Assembly (NCBI GenBank): GCA_905220665.1
Contig: CAJNAR010000152.1
Span: 558,001-622,000, forward strand
Direction: 5' to 3'
Length of the DNA: 64,000 bases
Origin: Albugo candida
Lineage: Eukaryota; Oomycota; Peronosporomycetes; Albuginales; Albuginaceae
Below the pieces are notes generated by a model. That model was not told where the DNA came from, did not search any database, and was given only the letters and a program-made list of their open reading frames with translations. Position numbers and translations under genes: made by a program. Below, piece by piece: positions 21,710-31,983 of this stretch; the first letter of the stretch is position 1; each line of letters begins with the position of its first letter.

Positions 21710-22285
21710 GACCAGTTGTAGCAATTTGTTTGGGAGTGGGATTTCGAACTTGTCCTGTCAAATCTTGTGAACTACAATATCTTTCGAGAGTGCGTGTGCG
21801 CATGACACATACAGCGCACGAAGCTTAAGATTTTTTCTCAAATATTCACACCGCACACCAGTTCGTTGTAAGGCCACGACATCCACGATCAAAGTCACTA
21901 TATATTTGGCTTAATAGAAAGCTCTGTCTTGGCTATTTTGAGAAAGTCATACTTTGCCACAACATGATCAATTCGTGGAATTTACCTTTCTGTGAAATTC
22001 CTATCGATTACAGCTCATATATAGTTTCATGGTGTTGCTGAAGGTCCATCGTCAGATTATTGTAGTATCAGTATCAGGCAACACGCGAATCAATGTAGGG
22101 ATGAGTTTCAACGGCATCTATGCATACAGCTTAAAAGCTTTTTTCTCTGCAGCATCATTGATTCTCTAACCTTGTTGAAAGCGAGACATCCGACGAAAAT
22201 TTTGTGGAGCGAAGGCTCTTTTGTTACAATTGTAATAGAACATTCGTTATCAGAAAGTGGCACTATTGCGCCGAAGAGGTTCAAA
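21710..22285. other. Intergenic region, no confident gene
   Basis: About 575 bp between convergent genes. A 67-codon plus-strand frame at 22204-22407 has no ATG start and overlaps the minus-strand gene; nothing else supports coding. Confidence 0.3.
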
Positions 22286-22721
22286 TTAAAATGATCTTTT
22301 GTTTACACGAGCATCTTCTTGGCGGTGAGCAACTAGTATATGAATCATTATTGCTGTATGATCCACCATCAGATATCCATGAGCGCCACAGCTTTTCTGT
22401 CGTCTAGAACGGGTATGCCAAGTGCAGTGCCACGATGGCCATTCGTCATAGACTGATAACGGATTCGGATAACCAGAACGTAGTTCAGTTACTGGGAAGC
22501 TGGTTGTTTTGTACTCGGGAATCGAAGAACGCAGTGGTAGACAAGCAAACTCGTGATTTCTTGGGGACATGAATAACAGCTCTCCGTAAGACAACTCAGG
22601 AATGCTCAGAAAACGTATTTTAGCTGGTCAAACTGATGCAACATAGAGGCATTGACAATTGCAGCATGTTACAGATTCGATGAGTGAAAACTTGGATGGT
22701 TTGAGCTTGGTCACATGACAT
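22286..22721 (-). CDS. Small spliced protein, unknown function
   Basis: Exon 1 22721-22673 (MSCDQAQTIQVFTHRI) joins through a 49-nt GT-AG intron in phase to exon 2 22623-22286, beginning KIRFLSIPELSYGELLFMSP. The first 85 residues look protein-like (LPLRSSIPEYKTTSFPVTEL, DEWPSWHCTWH); the last 30 residues may be intron read-through because a basic RSRRQ stretch precedes a change of character. No domain recognised. Total at most 129 residues. Confidence 0.42.
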
Positions 22722-22846
22722 CCGCAGTGGCGAATAGTAATAGATCGATAAACAAGTGATGAATATCAAGAGAGCATACTTTATTATTCATATATATGCC
22801 AGCATGCCCTATATTTTGCGTCATCTAGATGAACCATACAAGAACA

Positions 22847-23564
22847 TCACCAATCCCCTTGACGTGAAGAAGTAGGCACGTGCCATTGACAAGGACGTCC
22901 AGGGATCGGCGGTAGATTTTTTTCTTCGAAGTCTCGAATGATTTCTTCTTGGAAAGGTTCCCACTCATAATGGACATTATGAGGATTCGTTTCAACCTGT
23001 CTCTGCAGTAATTGATTCATTGCCGCTAAGTAAATACATGTCAGTACAAAATGAATTGAAGGTAGCTTTGTGATACCGTGCGTTGTGCTCATCGCTGATC
23101 TTGTGCCTGTGGGATCGTAGCCAAGGACCGCTGGATTCTTATTTCCAGGTGATCCTTTTGGTGCTCCTTCAGGAAGCTCCACGATTTTTTTTATCGGAAT
23201 TGATGGATGCATCTCCACAGCAAACTCTTTTGCCAAATTACGACGCGTATCTCGTGTATAGTACTGAATATTGTATACACTCTCTTTATTCGGGTACGAT
23301 GGAACGTGTACATCCTTTGGTTGGCTTGATGGGGAAGGTTCACGATACTTCTGCTCTGCGGATGGATTCGACTGTGGTTGATCACATCCGCTTGCGACTT
23401 TGAATAACAGCACTTCCCGGAGCTAGCAAATAAGAAGGGAAGGTGAAGTGAAGTGTAAAGTAACATTCATGGATCTTTTCGCTATTCCTTACGCGCTGGC
23501 GGACGGTATCAGGCAGCAAGCTTGACCATCGGAACGGTTTGAACGGTTCCCATTTGCTGCTCAT
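22847..23564 (-). CDS. Conserved-looking hypothetical protein, about 198 residues
   Basis: Three exons predicted: 23564-23493, 23422-23077, 23025-22847, introns 70 and 51 nt with consistent phases. The start MSSKWEPFKPFRWSSLLPD is the first ATG; the frame is open further upstream to a possible acceptor at 23615. The protein is hydrophilic, Pro-rich, with SIPIKKIVELPEGAPKG, PAVLGYDPTGTRSAM and a Trp/Glu-rich end (YEWEPFQEEIIRDFEEKN). No membrane segment and no domain I recognise; possibly a mitochondrial or ribosome-associated accessory protein, but that is a guess. Confidence 0.65.
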
Positions 23565-24457
23565 GCTGTACGTTAACTGCTGGATTATTTCCGGGTTGAT
23601 ACCGTTTGATCCCAACTAAATACGCTTATGGTGCGGCAAAGTCGATCGCATGCCATAATGTCTAATCTAGCTACTAGCTAGCGTATTTAGGTTCCATCTT
23701 CTACTAGAAGCAGATAGAAACGTGACGCATAGCTGGCTGCTTAAAGATCGTGTGTACGGGATAGTGCAAAATCATGTTGAAAAACTCAAGTATTGTCCGT
23801 ATCTAGACAATTAGATTGCGATGGCTTTGAGGCAACAAAATAAGCCTGTGAGCTATGGAAGAAATGCATCAATGATTGAGCGGTGGCTAGAACTCAAACT
23901 CGCAGTCAGCATTCGCTATCGATCTTTACGTTCCATAGCAACTAACGTGCGCGGGAGTGATTGATACATCTGTATTATTGAGTCATTCACGACAGGTTAA
24001 TGTGCAATTGTGGCCCGACAACCTATTTTATCGTACGTCGTCTGCTCTTCTAATAAATTATCTTGACAATAACGACGTACCTCGAGGATTGTCCGGTTGT
24101 ACTCTGCTGACACCATCAATCTAAAGTGCGTTCAATGCACTCACATCGCACCACATAAACGATGCATTCTTGACTGCGCAGTATATTAACATTGTTTTGA
24201 AGAAAATTGACATATAGTGAGTCACCTCATCAACGAAATATGTACGCAGGTCGGCCGCAATCTGTCTTATCATTGCGAGTTAGTGTCTTGGGCTTGATTC
24301 GTATACTATGCCTTCGATTCGAATCGCTCAAAGATATGAGTAAATGCAAAGGTGACTTTGATCAAGCGTTTTAGCCAACGATGGATTCAATCCATACACC
24401 ACATTAGTATACTGACAGTTATATGTATACCCCGCCGATTGACAGTTTGTGCACAAA
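23565..24457. promoter_or_regulatory. Divergent intergenic region
   Basis: About 890 bp between divergent genes. It is AT-rich and without a credible coding stretch beyond a short ATG frame at 23660 (MACDRLCRTISV) that could be a 5' exon of the minus gene in another frame. Promoter sequence for both neighbours is expected here. Confidence 0.3.
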
Positions 24458-25908
24458 ATGCCCACTTTGAAGGGATCAAATCGTTCCAATGGTCCACGAT
24501 ATCAATCGCCCAATCTTGGGCGTGCATTTCACTCCGACGGCGGAAAGTCTTCTCTGCTCAGTGCAGAATCACCCAAATCTGCAAGTTATGCTTCAGACTA
24601 CACGCATTTATCTTCACCCACGTTGACTGCAATTTACGACCCCAATTCTCCACAAGCTCGGATACGAAATGAATCATACTATGCCTCGAGACTCAGTCAA
24701 AGTATCTCATCGATCGCAAACTCCTCGACACGTTCGCGAGCTTCAACGGACACAAGTACTCGTCCGACTTCGAATTATTCTAACATCCGATCACCAACTC
24801 AAGTTATACGAGAACATGACTCAAATATTTGCACGTCCAGCAATGATTTCGAAGATGATTTCGAAGACGGCGTGAGATTTGTTGATGCCTATCATGGTTT
24901 GTGGTGCATCGTTCTTATCAAATATTCTTTAGCATTATCTTGTCTCGTTAATGCCTAGGACCTCATCGCATTCTAACTCGAGAGAATTCTGACTTGAAAC
25001 AAGAACTTTATGCCTGCTACAAACAGGCCACGTGTGGACCATGTCAGATCGAGTCTAGACCATCTGATGCAAACAGCATCGATGTCATGAAATGGTAAAG
25101 CATTTAAAAGTTGGAGTTTCTCTTATCCATTGCATATGTGAAGGGAGAAGTGGATGAGCCTTGGACGAACGACACCCCAAGAAGCAATGAAACGGTACAT
25201 AAAAATCTTGGATACTTTTGTGGAAGACTGGAGGCGACATTCCAAGAAGCCAAGTGTGAGCAAATGATTACACAAACCAAATATTCTCACCCTTTAAAGT
25301 CAGTAAGTTTAGAAGCAATCAACCATCAAAAGCGAAAGCTCATGGCAACCGATGGATGCATGGCAAGATATTCGTTACTTTATGACAAAAGAGACTGAGA
25401 AATGGCAAGAAGCAGAGTCTCGTCTAGCTGCAGTTTGCCACGAGAACGTAAGAAATTGTATCAAGGGTACATCATTAGCCGGGTACAACTGCTGATATTG
25501 CTTTCGCGTTTAGACAATACGGGTCAATAAGATTTTAAACGAACTCGTTGAAGCACAAACAAAACAGTTCGAGCTGACGCGCAAGCTTGAAGATGATGCA
25601 AAAAAGCAGAAAGTAAGCAGAGGAATCATGTTGTCTTCTTTTTGCGTTACGCAACTTTTTCCGGTTAGAATCAAATGGAAGTCAGTGTCATGCGCCAGGA
25701 AGATCTTTCCTCTAGAATTTCGAGTACAAAGGTTTTTGCCATCGAGGCACGCATCTCCCAAGTATTTCGAGCACTAAAGGCGCTGTGTTCTCGAAATACG
25801 ATATCCTGTTTATTTCTGGCGATACTCTTGCTACAAATCCGCAGAATTGGACGCAAGGGAAAGTTTGCTATACTTTACAAGTTCTTACGTGGTACATTGG
25901 CAGTATAA
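24458..25908 (+). CDS. Tail-anchored acyl-CoA-binding protein (ACBD4/5-like architecture)
   Basis: Six exons predicted: 24458-24896, 24959-25094, 25144-25255, 25313-25447, 25514-25612, 25669-25908, introns 49-66 nt, all phases consistent, 386 residues. Residues 1-135 are Ser/Pro-rich and acidic (SSNDFEDDFEDG at the end; FFAT-like acidic context). The acyl-CoA-binding domain follows, rebuilt across three introns: RFVDAYHGPHRILTREN, LKQELYACYKQATCGPC with the YKQAT ligand motif, KWEKWMSLGRTTPQEAMKRY. Then about 110 residues of coiled coil (ESRLAAVCHEN, LTRKLEDDAKKQK) and a single C-terminal span NTISCLFLAILLLQI with a basic tail RRIGRKGK. ACBD5 uses this layout to tether peroxisomes to the ER. 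Location here is inferred. Confidence 0.82.
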
Positions 25909-26279
25909 CCACGGCGTACACATGCTACAGCATGATCAAATATGTACAAAAAATGTCGATGACGTGCATTCAAATTACAAGATTATTGGTCGTTTGGTCG
26001 CTTATCTAAACAGTAGTAGATGGCGCTATAAGCATAATCTTATCGTACAAAACACCGTGATTAGACGAAAGACATCAATCATGTCATGCGAGAAGAATGT
26101 AGATACCGCCATACTCATGAAGAACCATCTCGCATGAACAGCCACGATGTAATGAGAACCCGATCAAAAGCAAAGATAACGATCTACGCCTGCAACTAGT
26201 GCTTTGCGACATAGTGCGCTGTCACTTGCACAAATCCACTCTCTAAAGACATACTCTTGAACGGTTAACTCTGTCATCC
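25909..26279. other. Convergent intergenic region
   Basis: About 370 bp between the 3' ends of the acyl-CoA-binding gene and the calpain-like gene. It is AT-rich; short frames here have no features. Expected to hold both 3' UTRs. Confidence 0.4.
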
Positions 26280-29200
26280 CTATGATGTGGAAATGCTTTT
26301 TTGATAAACCTCCCAGCACTCAAAATGCACCTTCCCCGAGCCATCGGATAGCTCGTAGAATCGACCATCATACTTGCCTGGCTTCTTTACAATTGAATTA
26401 AAGCATTGTACACACTTCGAAGCAATTGTGTCTTGATATGTCTCCCAGCACTCAAAGTGTACCAGCTGATCGTCCAACGCTGGATTTGTTTTATAAAATC
26501 GACCATCGAAACGTCCAGGAATCTTCATCACAGGTTCGTAACATTGCAAACATCGTTTAGCGATATTTCTCTGGTAGTCATCCATGCACTCGCCGTGACA
26601 CTTGTCGCCATTTATTTCAAAATAGCGACCATCGAATCGACCAGAAATAGGCATGATCGCATAATTGCAATGAACGCATTTATCAACTGTTCTCAACCGA
26701 TATGCGTCGATACACTCTGCATGAACAGAAGCTCCATCAGGGAGCGTAAATAGGCGTCCCGAAAAGCGTCCATCGACGCGCTCGATGCGTTCATGACATT
26801 CTACGCAAACAGGTGTGGTCCTGTCTCGATACACTTGCATACACGTATCTTTACAAACACGGTCCATGCGTGTCTGTCCATCCTTTGCGTATGTGAACGT
26901 CCGAAAGGTCCCTGACAATGGACGATGGCATACACAGCAAATTGGAAGTGAATCAGTGTCGGAAATGGGCATGATGGCAGTTGGCTTGGACGAAAATATC
27001 ACAAGAGTGAATGGTTGAGGTTGACCAACATTTCCTTCATATGTGACAGGACTCACTACAAATGGCTTCTGTTGGTCATGCCCTGCGCAATCCAGAGACG
27101 CAATTTCTGACAACGAGCTACGATTGGATATGAAAGTGCCCATGGAAACAACATCCGGAGACAGATCGATTTTCCGTTGCGATTTTTCCCCATTTTTAAA
27201 CAAAACCGGGGCGATATATAGTGGATATTCTTGCAGCATGTTCACACGACGGGATGGCTGTTCTAGATGCACAGTAAGAGAACAGTTGGTCGCGGAAGGC
27301 ACAAAGAGTTGATACTGAGGATTGAGATGCATCCCATCTCTTCCACCAAAAGTAGTTCCATTCCATTCTCCATTAATTATGTGAATACTCTGCGTAGCTG
27401 GTACCGGATTCCCAGTCCCATGTGACAATGATGCGAAATTGTACAGATTTCGAGACTCGACGATTTTGCTGAAATATGTGTAGAAAGCACTGAACTCCAT
27501 CCAATACGTGCCATCTTCGCGAAACTGAAATCCGCAGTCAACTTTTTGCAATCTAGAAAATTTTTGCCACCGTGAGTCAACATTAGACCAAGACCCCTTC
27601 CATTTTTCCGGGTGCTCAAGACTACCAATGCCCCAGCTATTTCTCAATTGAATCAGACGGTATTGCTGGCCTTCGTATGTCAGTTCTACCACTTTGAGGA
27701 TGCCATACGCACAAGACTTACGAAGTCCGACTGGTAGTTCGATTACAACTTTCTCGTTGATGCAACCGATCAATGATCCTGCATCCAAACTGCATACGAT
27801 TGCGTCCCAAGCCTTACTTTCCGTTCTACATTGTTCCTGCAATTCGTAGGTTACAGGAATTCCACCGTACAGATCTTGTAAACAGTATGCTTCCTGACCT
27901 CCTGCAATCATTTCGTAACCACCGTAGAGTTTTGCATAAGCCTTTTCAATAAGCATTGACCAGATCTCGAATTTCCCATTGTTACCAGTGAGCGAAGCAA
28001 AAACAGGTTTGCCATATTGGCTGCAAGGTATAAAGTCATCAATGATCACTACACGACTTTGATGATTTTTCCAAACACGAACAGCATATACCCCCTCTTC
28101 ATTATATTGTTGCTCTTTGCGATAAGGAGACCCCGGTTCGACATGTTCTTTCTTGATCAAATCATCATCCAAATCAGGGAAGACCTGCGCCAATGCTGAC
28201 GAGGATGTCGATAATATCGAAAGAGCACCAAATATATAAGCATCACCCAATCTTCCTTGACGTATTGCACCAGGCTGAATTCCAACGCCGGATACCCGGC
28301 CAGTACTGCCATTTTCGAGCGAGCGATCAAATACACATGTGCCTTGTGCCTGGAAATAAATTGGAACCAAAACCGAGACTTTGGAATAAGACATTGAATC
28401 CTCCGATTCGATACGATACCCTGATCCTTCTCCCACATGCGTGTATTCAAGTGGCTTGTAATGCTGTAGTAAGCTTTTGTCCCAAAATAGTTGAAATCGC
28501 TGCATTCCATCTTGAACGTACTCACTCATGTAAGAGATCATATTTGTGGTGAGAAACAATAAATGTTCTCGTTTCTTATTAGTGATTCCAGCTGTAACAG
28601 TTTTTTTGGCGATGTGCATAAACTCGGCATTAACAGGTCCCGAAGTTCCGTGTTGGCGAATGACACTCAATATACTTTCTGCTTCTGCAGGGGTTTTAAT
28701 CGCCATAGAGCAAACCATTTTTTTATCGTCATCCAACATTGTTATCTCTACGTAACTGCCACAGCCGAGTGTCAGCAAATGCATCAATTAGAAAATCACA
28801 TCAAGCAAACGTACGCAATTTCGTGAAAAAACTCACTGACACGCTTCCACTTCCACACATATTCTTCAAGATGCGGGAGTTGTTTTTGATACGCGTCTCG
28901 AAACAAGGATGACTGATCTGGTGGGAATTGTGGATCGGTGAATTTAGTGCGGCCTTTTCTATGCTGCCGCAAAATCTGAGTCCATGAACCATCATCCGGT
29001 AAGCATCGGTCATTATAAAACCGTTCTTCCTCCGTAACTAGACCTTCTCGTTGAATGACAGTTATGTTATTCTTGACTCGACTGAGATGATATCCTTCGA
29101 CGCGTTCTTGAGGTCTACTTTTAGTTTGCACTATCGCCTCTGAAATTTGCTTTCGCACATCAAGTGAGCTCACATTGCGAGCTCGAACGGCTCGATTGAT

Positions 29201-29914
29201 CATAATGCCCTGACCATTCCCGTTCGACTCAATCTGTTGTAGCGCATTCCCTTCAATGCTAGGTGGGGTGACTGAAAGAGTGCTGAGTTGTGAAGTCAAA
29301 CCTCCTGCAGACATAGTTCGTGTAGTTTGAGGTGGATGATGCATATTTGGAGCTGCGTACGCACTACTGGGTGTGTTCTTTCCGGAAAAGCTCATTGAGG
29401 TGCCAGGCCGATTCTCCGGAAGGTGATTGGGAGCTGCAGTCTGTGAGGTGAATGACGCTGCTGGGCTATATGTATTGGATCCAAACAAACCCGCGTCTTC
29501 CTCCTTTTTTAGTTCCCTGGTATGACTATAGCATGGGTGACCACAATCTCCGCAAAAGACTGCCGAAGGATCAGACAGCGCTGATCTACATTTAACGCAC
29601 TCTTTCCCAGCGCTTGAAGGATGTGATGTCGATTGATGAGGCTGCGCCGATAAAGAAGTCAAAGTATTGAATGACGGTGTCACTGAAGGATTATTATGCA
29701 AACTGGAGTAAGAAGACGATGTGATAGGAAAAGACGTAGCCGACGAAAAAGATGCATACTGCGGTGTCGAACTTGTAGCTTTTGTGATTGGTTCGGATAA
29801 GGAAGTTGGATTCAGTGGGGGGGGATTCTCGCGTAACGCACCACATTCAGCACAAAATTTGGCGTTAGCTATCTCATCCGCAGCCCAACGATGGCCGCAC
29901 TCGCCGCAAAACAT
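26280..29914 (-). CDS. Calpain-like protein with zinc ribbons and five LIM-like fingers, catalytic residues replaced
   Basis: Two exons predicted: 29914-28837 and 28747-26280, joined at a GTGAGT donor, about 1181 residues. Order: two zinc ribbons (CGECGHRW...CAEC near residue 3; CVKCRSAL...CGDC near 110), a disordered Ser/Pro stretch, the calpain start (FTDPQFPPDQSSLF), the calpain core interrupted by the intron, a beta-sandwich, then five CxxC...HxxC half-LIM repeats (CVECHERIERVDGRFSGR, CVHCNYAIMPISGRFDGR and so on). In the core, the QGxLGDCW motif reads QGRLGDAYIF, so the catalytic Cys is Ala; the His motif GHAY reads SCAYGIL; only the Asn motif RNSWG stays. It is therefore probably a pseudoprotease scaffold. 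An alternative is two genes starting at 29914 and 28784; the split of the calpain domain argues against that. Confidence 0.82.
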
Positions 29915-30048
29915 TTTCAGTGTACAGCTTTTACAAAGTCTCTGGTAGGCTTTCTTTAGAGCACCGTCCTTTAAATCTCGGTAGTAAAGAGCATACTATT
30001 CTTAGTAGTACGGTTACAATTGCAACACAATGAATAGAATCAATTTCG

Positions 30049-31917
30049 ATGAATGTTGCCGACCATTGTCGCCTTTATGAACGCGTGCACGCTTACTCAG
30101 GTGAAGGAATTGGCGACCAGGATAACGAAAATGAAGATACTGCCTACTCTGACGATTTACAAATTGCGGCACGAGCAGGTATCAGATTACTAGAAGATAA
30201 TGCACATTTGACAGAAGAGATCGAAGATATCACAAAACAATATAAACTTTCCATCGAGGAAATAAAAACGTTGAAGCGATTAGTCGATGAGAAGGAGAAC
30301 AAGCTACTACAGGTCGCACAACACATCAAAGAGTCGATCATAGAAAATCAGCAATTGCTCACTGAGAACCGATTATTAAAGGTTCAGATCAGACAACATG
30401 AAGATCGAAGACATGCTATTTGTATGATGAAACGAAACAAAAACATTTTACATAAGAAAAGAAACGTCACTTACCACCCAACGAAAGCATTGAGAAGAAG
30501 GGCTTATTCACTATCAGATATAAAAAAAAACTTGAGTAATATCTCACAAGACTATCCTCAGGCACCAGAAGATAGTGGTCATCAGACTGAAGATAGTAAC
30601 AACGGCTTTGGTAAGAAGAAGAAACTCGCTTACGATAAAATAGAAGCCTTAATGCGCCCTCGCTTGGAACGTGCTACTTCGGCACGAAATTTCTATGCTA
30701 GTCATCAAAGTCTTCCCTCAAGTCCACTGTGGGGACATAGCTTGTCTGCAGAAAAGGTCTGTGAGGATAACCCGACTGAGTCCGTGGATCGGAGAATACA
30801 ATTTGGACCTCGTCACAAAATGAAAATTAAACTCGAAGAAGCTAATAGAAAACTAATACAAAAGCTCCGTACACAACTAGAGGAGAGTGGTGAAAAAGAG
30901 CAGGCTTTAAAGGAAGAGCAAGCTGAAAACTACAATCTGATTGAGAGCTTGAGGAATACTTTACAGATGTATCAGCAACGCGGGACTGCACGAAAATCAA
31001 TCACTATTCTACCCGAGGAAGCTGAAGAGAGGTTCCCTCATACCATGGATGATGTTGTAAATAATTTGTCTCGTTTCACGGATAGCTCAGCGGGCTACCA
31101 TGTGCCATCCAATCAAACTAATAATTGCAGTGCATCACGTTCGGACACAAACGACAGGATTCATCAAAAGAGCTGCATAGGGCCACACAGGACGACTATT
31201 CTTGAAGTGACATGCGACCAATTCAAGAAGAATACCACTCCGGAAGTGGTTGAGAGCGAGGATTCGATGGAAAGCATTAGTATGGAAGGTTGTCAGCAAG
31301 TACGCCTCTTGAATGAACAAATCGCAACACTTCAGCAAATTCTGGAGCGTTATCGCGTGGAAATTGATCAGATCAGAAATTCGAAAACATCAACTGAGAA
31401 GACAAATAAGGATCTATCGGCTCAATTGGAGGTATTGCAACGTACGATTGCCGCCATCGAGCCTTGTTTAGGAACAGGAGAATGGGAAGTCGAAGAAGCG
31501 AATGATTTTGCATCCACAGCCAGCGATCATACAAATTTCGACGAGTCGTGCGGTGATGAGACTATTTTATCCGTTTTGAAATTCTTTATCGACAGTTGGA
31601 CAACAGAGCAGACGAATCGTATGTATTTGCACGATTGGTTGGTCAGTGCATTGCGTGGCAGAGGAAAACGTAAACCGCTATTTTTGAATGAACTGACACC
31701 GGAAATCGCGAAAGGATTTCAGTATCTATTTGTCCCTATCTTACGTCAGTACTATGGACTTGACGTGGAGTTGAAAACACGAAAGCGGCATGCTATAGTA
31801 ACTGATCTCAGACTGCAGACACACTTTTCGATAAGTAGCGTGAGAAATCAAGCTCACTTACAGCGACTTCACCGATCGATGTTCCTTTTAGATGACATTG
31901 AAGCAAAGTTTATATAA
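30049..31917 (+). CDS. Coiled-coil protein with dynein-adaptor CC1-like box (copy C)
   Basis: Single exon, 622 residues, ATG at 30049. Residues about 43-60 read LQIAARAGIRLLEDNAHL, the best match in the window to the AAxxGxxLLExN CC1 box of BICD/Spindly-type dynein adaptors. Coiled-coil blocks follow at about 60-125, 250-320 and 405-480, separated by a basic, Ser-rich linker (RRRAYSLSDIKKNL; QSLPSSPLWGHS). The C-terminal 110 residues (VLKFFIDSWTTEQTNRMY, LTPEIAKGFQYLFVPILRQ, AIVTDLRL) are homologous to the end of copy B. It lies tail to tail, 66 bp apart, with CSC1-like gene B. Confidence 0.76.
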   Translation: MNVADHCRLYERVHAYSGEGIGDQDNENEDTAYSDDLQIAARAGIRLLEDNAHLTEEIEDITKQYKLSIEEIKTLKRLVDEKENKLLQVAQHIKESIIENQQLLTENRLLKVQIRQHEDRRHAICMMKRNKNILHKKRNVTYHPTKALRRRAYSLSDIKKNLSNISQDYPQAPEDSGHQTEDSNNGFGKKKKLAYDKIEALMRPRLERATSARNFYASHQSLPSSPLWGHSLSAEKVCEDNPTESVDRRIQFGPRHKMKIKLEEANRKLIQKLRTQLEESGEKEQALKEEQAENYNLIESLRNTLQMYQQRGTARKSITILPEEAEERFPHTMDDVVNNLSRFTDSSAGYHVPSNQTNNCSASRSDTNDRIHQKSCIGPHRTTILEVTCDQFKKNTTPEVVESEDSMESISMEGCQQVRLLNEQIATLQQILERYRVEIDQIRNSKTSTEKTNKDLSAQLEVLQRTIAAIEPCLGTGEWEVEEANDFASTASDHTNFDESCGDETILSVLKFFIDSWTTEQTNRMYLHDWLVSALRGRGKRKPLFLNELTPEIAKGFQYLFVPILRQYYGLDVELKTRKRHAIVTDLRLQTHFSISSVRNQAHLQRLHRSMFLLDDIEAKFI

Positions 31918-31983
31918 CACATTTGAAAAAGCGGGTTGACTCAACTTCAAAATATCAGCAGGCTAATCTCTCACAAAAATTAG

